A stretch of 33,608 nt of DNA from Candidatus Sigynarchaeota archaeon (GTDB lineage: Archaea; Asgardarchaeota; Lokiarchaeia; Sigynarchaeales; Sigynarchaeaceae). Numbering within the stretch: the stretch's first letter is position 1; each line of letters begins with the position of its first letter. Positions 16,558-25,307 of the stretch are shown piece by piece. The translations under genes and the position numbers were made by a program. A model generated the notes under the pieces. The model saw only the letters and a program-made list of their open reading frames with translations, was not told where the DNA came from and did not search any database. The stretch covers positions 1 to 33,608 of the forward strand of contig JAUQYW010000556.1 in assembly GCA_030587525.1 (NCBI GenBank). The letters run 5' to 3'.

Positions 16558-19500
16558 ATGATAGACATATCAGCTCGCATCAAACACGTGTTGTCCATGA
16601 CGCCCCCGCAGCGAATCACGAAGGTATTCGGTTACGCGATCATCATGAGTCTGCTTTTCAACGCGTTATCGTTCCAATTCTTGCCGTTCTTTCACGACAA
16701 TCCAGCCGTGACCGGTAATGATGCTGCGGTGCTCGATGGAGACGGGCAACACGTGCCCATCGCATCTGCCGGCTCGCCATTCGCCCCGTCCATCACCTTT
16801 GGCAGCCAAGGAAGCAATTTGCTCGTTGTGGACACGTTCAACGGCACGATTCAAGACCAGCCACTGCTTTTTCAAGCAGGCTTTAACTCAACAGTGCCGA
16901 TCATTGCGCCGCCTAATATAAGCCACATTCCCATCGTTCCCGCGGCGAACATCAGCAAGGTCTCGGTTAAACTGAATCCGGTGACCGTGCCGCCGGTGAT
17001 CATTCCGTGGAACAATTCAGTCTCTCGTGAAAACAAATCGATGGACGGGCAGACCGTGGCGCAGACCTTCAACATCGCGAATTATTCCACGATAACGAAC
17101 TTCTCGTTCTTCGGCAAAAGTTTTGGCCACATCATCAGTGATTTATATGATGTTCATATCAAGATTGTCCGTGGATTGCCCACATCAACGAATATCGTGA
17201 CGCAAGAAGACTGGTCGGCATTGAATTTCTCTTTGCCTTATGCTTTTCCGAATTCTGGACCAAAATGGTACGACTTCGATCTTCCCGATAATCAAACAAA
17301 TCCCGGCATTCATAGCGTCATCGTGAACCTTGTTCGCATGGCATTGGCTGGAGAGGTCGATTTCTTCATCGTGAATGATACAGATAATCCCGCGGAAGGC
17401 GGATACAACTACACGAGTCCCGTGTGGGCACCTATCTCTGCTGGTGATTTTTCTATCAAGGTCGGCGTGGAGAGCTCCTCGCAAAAATTGCTCGGAACCG
17501 CGATGATCAAGGCTCGAATGGGTAGCGGCGCGTGGAAGAACTTCTCGAAGATCACGCACGACGTCGTGCTCGGTGTCGCGGAGGGCGCCCCGTGGGCGCC
17601 GGGTTCCCGGCTGTACGGCCCCATACTGTACTACGGCGTGCCCTTGATCTTGCAGTCGAACGAGTCCATGGAGATCAACGCGACCATCGACATCACCTAC
17701 CGGAAGCAAGGCCATCTCGTCCAGACCGCGTGCACCTTCCGGCTCGATCTCGCGAGCATCACGTGGAACGCGACATATAACGCATCCTTGCCAAGTTGGA
17801 ATGAGCTGATCATCAACCGGACGGTCTACACGATGCATGCTCTCCCCGCTACGCAATCCTTCACGATCGATGTCCCACACCGCTGGACCAGCATTAACAT
17901 CACGCAGCCGGACGTGCGATCGATAGGCGACGTTAATGCAATCACGATTGACAACGCATCATCCTATCTCCAGAAGATTTGGCGGTTCGTTGCTAGCTCG
18001 CCGTGGATGGTGTTCTCGGTAGCGTTGAACGGCACCACCTTTTCCAGCGGGGATGCAATCCATGTTTCGGGAACCATGGTCGACCTCTATGCCGCCACGT
18101 ACACGGGGAACGCCTCCTTCTGGCTGGATAGAACGACCGAGCATCAGAACGTCATGGGCACGTTTTTTGGCACTTCGTTCTCGTTCCCGAGCAACCTAGC
18201 CGTGCCGAACGACACGGTCGCGCCCTCGGGCTATTACGCGTGTCTCGTCTTGCTGACCAACGGAACCGATGTCGGGTATAATGTCTCGACAGTCCAGATC
18301 CGGTACGCTGCCAACGCGTACCTGGCTGGCAACAAGGCCCTCCATGACATCGAGGGGCCGCACGCGGGCACCATCACGGCGCGGGTGGCCCTGGAAATCA
18401 ACAAGACCGGATCGGGCATTCCCGGCGCCACACCGGCATCCAGCTGGGGCACGCAGGGCGTTGCATGGTGGTACGAGGAAGCAGCGACGCCGGGCGAATA
18501 CTTGTTCCATTTCAACACGAGCATCGTGTATTGCAAGCCGGGCGGCTCGAACAGCACGACGATCACGTTCACGCGTGCTGACATGTACCCGGCAATGCTC
18601 GTGCTGTGCGTGCACCCGTGGATCGCCACTTCGCTGCAAGTCTCGATCGCCAACACGACCATTCACGTGAACCAGACTATGCCGGTGTGCATCAATTATA
18701 CCGACATCGCTGGCACGAACTTGAGCGTGCACGGCTTGGAACACCTCAACGTGACCTATTCATTGAACGCGTCGGGCCCTGCCCAGCTCGGCTTTGCCGT
18801 CCTGCCAAGCGCGACCTGGACATGCGTCCTCGATCTCAACAGCACGAATATACCCGCGACGCGCAAGGCCGGGAATTACACGTTCGGGCTCGGCATCCAG
18901 GCAAAGCTGGACAATGGCACGTGGTACCAGCCACGAAACTTCGTCACTGGCATCGAGATCGAGCCCCTGCTGCTGTCATGGAACGTCGTGCGGCTTGACA
19001 CGACCTTCAACGAGACACTCTCATCGATGGCGGTTGCCGAGTTCGAAGGACTCGATGTGCCCGTGGCAGCCTGGCTGCGGGTCACCAAGGAGGAATTCAT
19101 CACCGAGCAAACCACGCGAGTCGTCAACGCGAGCAAGCTGCAAGTCCATATTGGTTTCGATAACCAGAGCTTCATGCTCGACGAGAGCCCGGGAAATCCG
19201 GGATTGTATCAGGGCCTCATCAACTTTTCCAGCATCGCCGCACCCAGGCTCGTCGATGCCACAGTTTCGCTGGCCGGCAGGGATATTGCCACGTCGTACT
19301 TTACCATCCACGTGAATGTCATCAAGCGATACGTGCTGGAAGCAGCCATCGACGGGTGGCCGGAACAGATCATCGAGGACCGGCTCCTCGACCTCAACAT
19401 AACCCTGACCTTCATAGACAGGAATAACGAGACGCACCCCTACGCCCTCAAGAATGTGACCGTGTATGTGACCGTCAGCGACGGCTCCATCCAGATCCCG

Positions 19501-20235
19501 ACTTCCTTTACCATCATGACCGACTCGATGGGGCGATTCACGATCACGGGCATCGTCATCCCGAAGATCATTGGCACCGCGAGCATTTCGATACGGGTAG
19601 AGCCGTTCAATGACAAGGCGATAGATCCCGGGATCCCGTGCGTGGTGAACGTGCCAATCGTGCAGGATTTCGGGAGCCGGTATAGTCTCACGATCGTCAT
19701 CGTCATCATCGCGATCGCCATCAGCATCGTTTTATTCGTGAAAGAAGGGATCCCCCGGGTCAAGGCACATCAAGAAGAAAAGAAGATCGCGATCATCAAG
19801 GCCAAGCAAGATGCGGGGCATCCGGGCAAGGTCCGGCTGGAAACCGATGCCGAGCAAGACGTAACCGACACGGGCGAGCTGGCGGCGACGAGTGGCCTCG
19901 CGTTCATGCACATGGGGCCGCCGGAAATCATCGACATCGACCTCTCCAGGAAGCCGCGCCGGGCCCGCCAGGCCACGGCATCGGGATCAACGGCCGCTCC
20001 CGCGCCGCAAGCGGTCCCCGCGCCGAAATCGGAGATGAAGGCGACGGAACCGGTAGACGAGAAATTCACCGCGATCGCAAAAGCAGCAGACCTGGAAGCG
20101 AAGGGCGATCTTGCCGGGGCCATCGAGCAATATGAAATAGCCATTGAACGTGCGAGGAAAGATAATCTCGACGACGAAGTGTTTGTCTTCATTGAAAAAA
20201 TCGATGAATTGAAGAAAGAAATGGCAAAAAAATGA
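16558..20235 (+). CDS. 1225-residue surface protein with two membrane anchors and cytoplasmic TPR-like tail
   Basis: An N-terminal hydrophobic helix (~residues 23-41, VFGYAIIMSLLFNALSFQF) is followed by an ectodomain of about 1000 residues. This is beta-rich, Asn/Thr-rich and packed with N-x-S/T sequons, and reads like a chain of immunoglobulin-like sandwiches (the last one before the membrane, near TVSDGSIQIPTSFT, resembles a carboxypeptidase-regulatory or Ig-like module). A second transmembrane helix (~1043-1062, SLTIVIVIIAIAISIVLFV) leads to a ~165-residue cytoplasmic part. That part has a basic stretch, an Ala/Pro linker and one TPR-like helix pair (AADLEAKGDLAGAIEQYEIA). Such a protein could link an extracellular glycoprotein layer to a cytoplasmic partner. 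No S-layer signature is recognisable. Confidence 0.8.
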   Translation: MIDISARIKHVLSMTPPQRITKVFGYAIIMSLLFNALSFQFLPFFHDNPAVTGNDAAVLDGDGQHVPIASAGSPFAPSITFGSQGSNLLVVDTFNGTIQDQPLLFQAGFNSTVPIIAPPNISHIPIVPAANISKVSVKLNPVTVPPVIIPWNNSVSRENKSMDGQTVAQTFNIANYSTITNFSFFGKSFGHIISDLYDVHIKIVRGLPTSTNIVTQEDWSALNFSLPYAFPNSGPKWYDFDLPDNQTNPGIHSVIVNLVRMALAGEVDFFIVNDTDNPAEGGYNYTSPVWAPISAGDFSIKVGVESSSQKLLGTAMIKARMGSGAWKNFSKITHDVVLGVAEGAPWAPGSRLYGPILYYGVPLILQSNESMEINATIDITYRKQGHLVQTACTFRLDLASITWNATYNASLPSWNELIINRTVYTMHALPATQSFTIDVPHRWTSINITQPDVRSIGDVNAITIDNASSYLQKIWRFVASSPWMVFSVALNGTTFSSGDAIHVSGTMVDLYAATYTGNASFWLDRTTEHQNVMGTFFGTSFSFPSNLAVPNDTVAPSGYYACLVLLTNGTDVGYNVSTVQIRYAANAYLAGNKALHDIEGPHAGTITARVALEINKTGSGIPGATPASSWGTQGVAWWYEEAATPGEYLFHFNTSIVYCKPGGSNSTTITFTRADMYPAMLVLCVHPWIATSLQVSIANTTIHVNQTMPVCINYTDIAGTNLSVHGLEHLNVTYSLNASGPAQLGFAVLPSATWTCVLDLNSTNIPATRKAGNYTFGLGIQAKLDNGTWYQPRNFVTGIEIEPLLLSWNVVRLDTTFNETLSSMAVAEFEGLDVPVAAWLRVTKEEFITEQTTRVVNASKLQVHIGFDNQSFMLDESPGNPGLYQGLINFSSIAAPRLVDATVSLAGRDIATSYFTIHVNVIKRYVLEAAIDGWPEQIIEDRLLDLNITLTFIDRNNETHPYALKNVTVYVTVSDGSIQIPTSFTIMTDSMGRFTITGIVIPKIIGTASISIRVEPFNDKAIDPGIPCVVNVPIVQDFGSRYSLTIVIVIIAIAISIVLFVKEGIPRVKAHQEEKKIAIIKAKQDAGHPGKVRLETDAEQDVTDTGELAATSGLAFMHMGPPEIIDIDLSRKPRRARQATASGSTAAPAPQAVPAPKSEMKATEPVDEKFTAIAKAADLEAKGDLAGAIEQYEIAIERARKDNLDDEVFVFIEKIDELKKEMAKK

Positions 20236-20271
20236 GCGCATGCGGGTTGCGCATTCGTTTTTGTTTCTCCT

Positions 20272-21027
20272 TTATTTTGAGGGTTTTGCTTCCTTCGGGC
20301 TGTCCTTGGCCGCCGCGTCGAGGATGACCTTCCTCGCTGCCTCATCGAGCAGCGTGAACTCCTTGACCTTCATGGAAATTAACCCGATCTCGACCGTTTC
20401 CGGCGTGAGCTCGTCGTCCACGAACTTGATCAACGTTTTCACGGCAAATGCTTTCAATTGCTCCAAGGTTTTCAGGTCCGTGTAATTGTCCTTCAAGTAA
20501 TCCTGTGCCTCGTCTGATTTCGCCCCTATCGCCTTCGCGATCCACGAGAAATAGGTGCCCGATGGCGAGGTCGTGAAGAGTTGCGGCCCACTATCGTCGA
20601 TGCCCACGAACATGAGGGACGCGCCGAACGGGCGGACACCGCCGTGCTGGCTGTATGCCTGGGAAATGTCGCAGATCTTCTTGACCAGCGTCTCTATTGG
20701 CACATCCTCATCAAAATTGAGCCGGTGAATGGCAGCCTGTATCCGTGCTTGGTCGGTGAGGACGCGGGCATCAGCGTGCAAACCGGAGATGGCGACGCCC
20801 ACGTGCTTGTCGACAAGGTATATTTTATGGATCTGGCTTGGATCCATGAGTTTCGTCGAGATTTTCTTGTGCACGACGATGATTGCCCCGTCCTTCGCCT
20901 TTATGGCAATCGCAAGCGTGCCACGCTTGACTGCTTCGAGCGCATACTCGACCTGGTAGAGCCGGCCTTCTGGGCTAAACATGGTAAGACCACGGTCATA
21001 GCCCATTTCCGATCCGCCCTTCATCAT
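20272..21027 (-). CDS. psmA: Proteasome subunit alpha
   Basis: Alpha subunits form the outer, gating rings of the 20S proteasome and are not catalytic. The N-terminal signature GYDRGLTMFSPEGRLYQVEYALEA is classic for the archaeal/eukaryotic alpha family, followed by ISGLHADARVLTDQARIQA and HGGVRPFGASLMFVGID. With start at 21027 the protein has 251 residues (MMKGGSEMGYDRG); GGTGAT lies 7 nt upstream as ribosome binding site. The frame is also open to an ATG at 21042, which would add five residues. A Lys/Asp-rich tail (AAAKDSPKEAKPSK) extends beyond the usual end. It is convergent with the surface-protein gene across only 36 nt. Two copies of a 13-bp dyad lie just upstream. No beta subunit is in the window. 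Confidence 0.95.
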   Translation of the reverse strand: MMKGGSEMGYDRGLTMFSPEGRLYQVEYALEAVKRGTLAIAIKAKDGAIIVVHKKISTKLMDPSQIHKIYLVDKHVGVAISGLHADARVLTDQARIQAAIHRLNFDEDVPIETLVKKICDISQAYSQHGGVRPFGASLMFVGIDDSGPQLFTTSPSGTYFSWIAKAIGAKSDEAQDYLKDNYTDLKTLEQLKAFAVKTLIKFVDDELTPETVEIGLISMKVKEFTLLDEAARKVILDAAAKDSPKEAKPSK

Positions 21028-21060
21028 TCTGAAAATCACCATTTTTATTATTTTGACAAA

Positions 21061-21107
21061 AATCTCCGAGATTTCTTAGAGGTCATGAATAATCTCCGAG
21101 ATTTCTT
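21061..21107. repeat. Two copies of a 17-bp direct repeat with a dyad core, upstream of psmA
   Basis: AATCTCCGAGATTTCTT occurs at 21061-21077 and 21091-21107, exactly 30 bp apart, about three helical turns. Each copy contains the perfect dyad AATCT-CCG-AGATT. They lie 34-80 nt upstream of the psmA start at 21027, on the correct side of an A/T-rich TATA-like stretch (21043-21056). Tandem dyads in phase on the helix are what one expects for an operator or activator site. Confidence 0.6.
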
Positions 21108-21482
21108 TTTTTTCGAGAGTTGTATTATCTGGAAAATTATCTATATGTTAAGTACCACGTCCAAGAATTAAATTGTTACCGTTAGAAATAATAGTTATCC
21201 TTCCCGCGATAAATAATGGAGGTTTTACAGCGCGTTTATTGTTTCTGGTTATACGACAAGGATAATAAAGGAGATTTGCCGCTTTAAGCTTCCTCATCAT
21301 CATCCTTTGGAGGCTTGAGCGGTTCTTGAGAGCTTGGCGCCGGCTTTTGCTGCCCAGACGGCGGTTTTGCCCCGGGCTTATATGCTGGTGTTGAAGGACT
21401 GGCTTGCTTTCGTGAACAGCACGTGCGCTCTTTTATACGTCCACGTCGAAAAAGTGTATAGTGCGTATAGTGTGTGAGCACC
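21108..21482. other. Intergenic region between divergent psmA and the DMT/NIPA-like transporter
   Basis: This 375-nt stretch has no confident gene. The psmA-proximal half is A/T-rich. On the plus strand a TATA-like TTTTATA (21431-21437) lies about 48 nt before the transporter ATG, and an imperfect repeat (GTATAGTG twice, 21456-21474) lies between them. On the minus strand a frame from about 21486 to 21284 would encode a Pro/Lys-rich peptide ending in an acidic DDDEEA; its codon pattern looks partly protein-like, but it has no ribosome binding site and overlaps the transporter start. Confidence 0.4.
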
Positions 21483-22442
21483 ATGTCATTAAACCTCACT
21501 CCCCTCGGGATCGCATGCGCGATCGGAGCCGGCTCCGCGATCAATATCGGCATCGTGGTTCAAAAGAAAGCGGTCAACGAGATCCCGCCCGACAAGCGCG
21601 ATGCCAAGTTTTTCCGCAACCTAGTCAGCCGGCGCACGTGGCTGCTGGGTTTTATCATCCAGATTGCCTTCGGCTCCACGCTTTCCATCGCGGCGCAAGC
21701 GATCATCGGTCCAGCATTGCTTCCCGGGCTTCTGGCCGTCGGACTGATTTTTATGGCGGTGGGCGCAGCAAAGATCGTCGGAGAATCATTGAAACGCACG
21801 GAAATCATGGCCATCGGGCTCATCATCGTGGCGGCTATCTTGTTAACGGCGAGCGACATTGGCGTGCCGATACTGGACCCGGCCACGTTCAACACGATGG
21901 ACCCGATTTTCCTGGCGAACGAGTGGGAGTTCACGGCCGTGTTTTTCGGGATCATAGCGGTGACAGAAATCATCCAGCGAAAAAATGAAAAAAACCGAGC
22001 AATTGCCCTGGCATGCCAAGCGGGTTGCTTTCTTGCCCTGGCAAACTACTGGATCAGCCCGGTAACTGTTTCCGTCGTACATCTCGTCACCGGCACATTA
22101 GTAATGCCTTGGGAACTAGTTCTTGGCATCATTGGTGCGATCGTTTTGGTGTTGGCCAACATCTGCAACGTCGCGGTGACGCAAAAGGCATTCAAGGGGG
22201 GGAACGCGAGCCTTGTCATCCCCATCCAGCAGGTGCCGGTCAACGTCGCTCCCGTGCTCGTGTTCTTCTGGGTCTTTTCATCGAAGGCACGGTCGATCCT
22301 CACCTTCCCGTTCTTGTTCATTGCGATCGGCCTCATCATTTTCAGCTCGTACTTGCTCGCCCGGCGCCAGGCCATGCTGGAGAGCATTGCATTAACGACG
22401 ACAAAGAAGGAAGATAGGCTTTCTAAAGGCCAATCTGAGTAA
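21483..22442 (+). CDS. DMT-superfamily (NIPA-like/EamA-like) transporter
   Basis: The protein has 319 residues and about nine to ten transmembrane segments. The first contains GSAINIGIVVQKKAVNE, similar to the start of NIPA-type magnesium transporters and other DMT-superfamily members. A second pattern, KAFKGGNASLVIPIQQVPVNVAPVLVFFWVF, matches the conserved region of the second half. The C-terminal tail is Lys-rich and cytoplasmic. ATG 21483 is taken as start; GTG at 21474 would add three residues. The substrate could be a divalent metal or a small organic molecule; the sequence does not decide. It converges with the zinc-ribbon gene across 80 nt. Confidence 0.7.
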   Translation: MSLNLTPLGIACAIGAGSAINIGIVVQKKAVNEIPPDKRDAKFFRNLVSRRTWLLGFIIQIAFGSTLSIAAQAIIGPALLPGLLAVGLIFMAVGAAKIVGESLKRTEIMAIGLIIVAAILLTASDIGVPILDPATFNTMDPIFLANEWEFTAVFFGIIAVTEIIQRKNEKNRAIALACQAGCFLALANYWISPVTVSVVHLVTGTLVMPWELVLGIIGAIVLVLANICNVAVTQKAFKGGNASLVIPIQQVPVNVAPVLVFFWVFSSKARSILTFPFLFIAIGLIIFSSYLLARRQAMLESIALTTTKKEDRLSKGQSE

Positions 22443-22521
22443 ATCAAGGAAAATGAAAAAAGAAGGATATTCCAGGTATCAGACTTCCCAATCCTCGTCC
22501 GCGGGAGGTTTGAGCGCCCGG

Positions 22522-23919
22522 CTATTGAGGCCCCTCTGCAGGCTTGGCAGCTGGTTTCGCGGCGGGTTTCGCGGTGGGTTTTGCAGCAGGCTTCGCTGCA
22601 GCCGCCGGTTTTTCAGCAGCAGCCTTGGGTGTGAGTTTGGCGGAGCATATTGGGCATTCATCCCAGTCGGGCATGCACGTGTACCCACATTTTGGACACG
22701 CCGTGAGGTCTTCTTCTTGCCACTCGGGCAAGTTGATGCCTTGAGCCCCGCCGGATTTGCTAAGGTCGGCGAGCTCCTCCTCGGTCCAGACAGGGAGATT
22801 AGGGCCGCCACCCCCGCCGGTGTATTTATCGGCCCGGTTTTCGAGCTCCTCCTCGGTCCACATAGGAAGGTTCGAGGCCGGGTTTGAAAACTGTGGTTGC
22901 GCGGCCAGCTCCTCCTCGGTCCACGTGGGAAGGTTCGTCTGCCCACCCGCGGACATCATGCCAGGGCCTCCGGCTGCAGGGCCGGCGGCCGCGGGGGTCG
23001 TTCCCGCGACGCGGGGCACGTCCTCTAGGTATGCGCAGAGCTTGAACAATGCCTCGAACGCGTTCTTCTGGACACCCTCGAAATCGACCACCGCGACGAT
23101 CGTGCGGCCATCGATGGCATACATGAGCGCACACACCGACGCGTTGGCCTTGAATTCCTTGGATTGAACCTCGGTCTTCACCCGTTCCATGGCGACCATG
23201 AGGTCCTGGTTGTCCATCAGCTTGTCGCACACGGGCTCGCCTTTCCTGCCATAATTCTCGTAACGCCACACGGAATTGATCGTGGTCTGCTTGTCCATGG
23301 CTTCGAAAATGCTGGCCTGGAGCGTGAAATCAGTGATGTATTCCTTCTCGCCGGCTGGCGCTTTGTCCGAGGGCGGATTCCAGTTCATATCGATGTTGCC
23401 GATGATGGGCGCGAACAGGGGCTTCTTTTCCTTCATCTCCCCGTATGCACACGTGCGCTCGATCTGGTATGGAAGCTCGGCGATGAAGCCCACGGGTTTA
23501 TCGTTGATCTCAAGGCTTTTCTCGGTCTCGTCGATCTTCGGCACTCTGACCAGGTACACGTTTTTGAACGGCATGGTCTTGACCTCGGCTCTTGCGGTCA
23601 AGTACACCTCGAGGAACTTCTTCATCACCTTGATGTAATTGTCGAAATACGACTTGATCTCCTTCTCCTTGCTTTCGAGCTGGAGTTCTTTCAAGACTTC
23701 GGGGAGTTTCAGCTTTGCTTGCTTGAATTGCTCCTCGTCGTAACGCCCGCCCCAGATCTTCAACTCGCCAACGATGTTGCTGATGAGCAAGTCCTTGAAA
23801 ATTTGGAGATCCTTTTGCTGCTTTGGATCCACGGCATCTTCCTTTCTCGTGGGTTCCACGGGCGTCGGAAGGTTCATTTTCTTGATAACCTTGGTAAAAA
23901 GACGCTGGACGCTTTCCAT
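22522..23919 (-). CDS. Zinc-ribbon protein with four LPxWxEEEL repeats and an Ala/Lys/Pro tail
   Basis: The protein has 465 residues. The start is placed at 23919 (MESVQRLFTKVIKKM), with GGTGA about 7 nt upstream; the frame extends to 23985, but the extra segment is Cys/Ser-rich and unlike a protein N-terminus. Residues 1-300 form a mixed alpha/beta cytosolic domain I cannot name. After an Ala/Gly/Pro linker come four spaced copies of LPxW(T/Q)EE(E/D)L (residues 330-338, 351-359, 375-383, 397-405). A zinc ribbon follows directly (CPKC at 408-411, C415, CPIC at 422-425), then an AKPAAKP-type low-complexity tail. Repeated short motifs before a zinc ribbon suggest multivalent binding to a protein partner. 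No signal peptide is visible. Confidence 0.8.
   Translation of the reverse strand: MESVQRLFTKVIKKMNLPTPVEPTRKEDAVDPKQQKDLQIFKDLLISNIVGELKIWGGRYDEEQFKQAKLKLPEVLKELQLESKEKEIKSYFDNYIKVMKKFLEVYLTARAEVKTMPFKNVYLVRVPKIDETEKSLEINDKPVGFIAELPYQIERTCAYGEMKEKKPLFAPIIGNIDMNWNPPSDKAPAGEKEYITDFTLQASIFEAMDKQTTINSVWRYENYGRKGEPVCDKLMDNQDLMVAMERVKTEVQSKEFKANASVCALMYAIDGRTIVAVVDFEGVQKNAFEALFKLCAYLEDVPRVAGTTPAAAGPAAGGPGMMSAGGQTNLPTWTEEELAAQPQFSNPASNLPMWTEEELENRADKYTGGGGGPNLPVWTEEELADLSKSGGAQGINLPEWQEEDLTACPKCGYTCMPDWDECPICSAKLTPKAAAEKPAAAAKPAAKPTAKPAAKPAAKPAEGPQ
22705..22935 (-). repeat. Coding repeats behind the LPxWxEEEL motifs
   Basis: The plus strand reads CTCCTCCTCGGTCCA three times (near 22779, 22849 and 22909), each encoding WTEEEL on the minus strand. 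A fourth, diverged copy encodes WQEEDL. Spacing between copies is 60-72 nt and linkers vary in sequence, so this looks like expansion by duplication under selection for the peptide motif. Confidence 0.75.
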
Positions 23920-24083
23920 GCAATGTTCACCGCTCGAGCACGACGATCGAGCCCCGTTCCCGGTGCAGCATCGTTGCACCAGCAACGTGGCGTGGCTCGT
24001 CGCGATCGTTGCTTTTAACTTTATTGTTATTTAAACTCATGGCCATTTTCCCATTTAAATTTAATCCTTCGATCGCACCAGCC

Positions 24084-24093
24084 TTTAAATTTA
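24084..24093 (+). promoter_or_regulatory. TATA box of the carbohydrate operon
   Basis: TTTAAATTTA is centred 25-26 nt before ATG 24114, the exact spacing for a leaderless archaeal transcript. No Shine-Dalgarno sequence lies between them. A second, similar A/T block (24054-24063) lies further upstream. Confidence 0.65.
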
Positions 24094-24113
24094 GTTGGAC
24101 CTTATCAATCATC

Positions 24114-25307
24114 ATGAGTGCAGAACATGGCATCGCAAGCTTGGTGAACAAGCTTGCCCTCTTCGTCATCGTGTATGGCGGGCTGTATATTTCCATCACG
24201 AGTATAACCATCACGGTCACTGATTTCATCAATGTGAAGGGCAACGATGTCCCCGCGATAATCCTAGGGGTATGTGCGTTGTGCACCGTGATCACATGCA
24301 CGATCGCATTTCATTTCATCTCGGTATCGGGACGACGTGGTTGGCTGGTGACCGTCGCAGCTGCACCGCTGCTCGCGGGTTTTGGCGGTCTACTCATCAA
24401 CGTCTCCCCGTACTTCGTACTGTGCATTGCCGCGTTCGCGCCTTGCGCGATGATCCTTGTCAACCCGGCAAAAACGGACAAGTGGACAAAAATCCTCCTA
24501 GATATAAACGAGGGTGGCCGCATCGCGGTGATCCTTGGGGCTAGTGCCGCGATCTTGCTGCTCATCACGGACAAGCTTGCGTTCTACACGTGCTCGATCA
24601 CGTACAATACCCTGGCAATTGCCCTTGTCGTGACCAGTGCATACATGGTGATCCGCGCCGTGATGGTGGCCGGCAAGCAAGAGAACGACCGTGGTACCCT
24701 CGATGCGAAACACATCGCGGACTTACAGCGCCCCGCTCGCGTTTCGGCGGGCTTCAGCATCTTCTCGTGGACATTGTTCCCGATCGTGATCGTCTTAGCC
24801 CTCAAGAAACTAACGATGCTGTCGAGCTTTGGCTCCATCTTCGACCCGACAACCGTCGGCTATCTTTCCATCCTCGCAGTCACGGGTGGCGCCGCGATCG
24901 CGGCGCTTGTGCTGCTTTTTTTACGGAATCGACGTTCCGTGATCATCACGGCTCTGGCATTTCTCGCCGTGCTCGTGGCCTGCCTTCTCCTTTTTTATTT
25001 CTCGAGCACGCTGCTGGACGGTAACATGGTCCTCGCGATACACTTGTTACTCGCGGGATCGCTGCCAGGATCGGTCATGGCAATGCTCGGCATCCCGGTG
25101 CCAGATGCCAAGGGAATCGCTTATCATTTCTGGAGAGGCTTCATGATGATCGCCAGCTTCTTGCTCCTGGTCATCGGCATCGCCTTTAAAATCTCGAATG
25201 CCGAAACCGTGTTCTTGGTCGTGTATATCACGACCGCGGGCATTGCCGTGGTTTCAGCCCTCCTTGCATCGGCCGCCGGGAGAACCGTGGAGGTGACCGC
25301 AACATGA
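24114..25307 (+). CDS. 12-TM MFS-like membrane protein
   Basis: I start at ATG 24114 (MSAEHGIASLVNKL) because of the well-spaced TATA box; the frame is open upstream to 24009. The 397-residue product has twelve hydrophobic segments with a longer charged loop between the sixth and seventh (KQENDRGTLDAKHIADLQRP), the 6+6 layout of major facilitator permeases. I see no clear MFS signature motif, so the family is inferred from topology. It overlaps the GH99-like gene by four bases (ATGA), which makes translational coupling likely. Import or export of oligosaccharides handled by the neighbouring hydrolases is a reasonable guess. Confidence 0.65.
   Translation: MSAEHGIASLVNKLALFVIVYGGLYISITSITITVTDFINVKGNDVPAIILGVCALCTVITCTIAFHFISVSGRRGWLVTVAAAPLLAGFGGLLINVSPYFVLCIAAFAPCAMILVNPAKTDKWTKILLDINEGGRIAVILGASAAILLLITDKLAFYTCSITYNTLAIALVVTSAYMVIRAVMVAGKQENDRGTLDAKHIADLQRPARVSAGFSIFSWTLFPIVIVLALKKLTMLSSFGSIFDPTTVGYLSILAVTGGAAIAALVLLFLRNRRSVIITALAFLAVLVACLLLFYFSSTLLDGNMVLAIHLLLAGSLPGSVMAMLGIPVPDAKGIAYHFWRGFMMIASFLLLVIGIAFKISNAETVFLVVYITTAGIAVVSALLASAAGRTVEVTAT
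25289..25296 (+). promoter_or_regulatory. Full-length Shine-Dalgarno before the GH99-like gene
   Basis: GGAGGTGA lies 7 nt before ATG 25304, within the end of the upstream gene. It confirms the overlapping start. Confidence 0.8.

Noticed and set aside
21430..21445. Strong TATAAAA on the minus strand as promoter of a small gene
   Set aside because: No in-frame start codon follows it on the minus strand; the same bases read as TTTTATA fit the plus-strand transporter.
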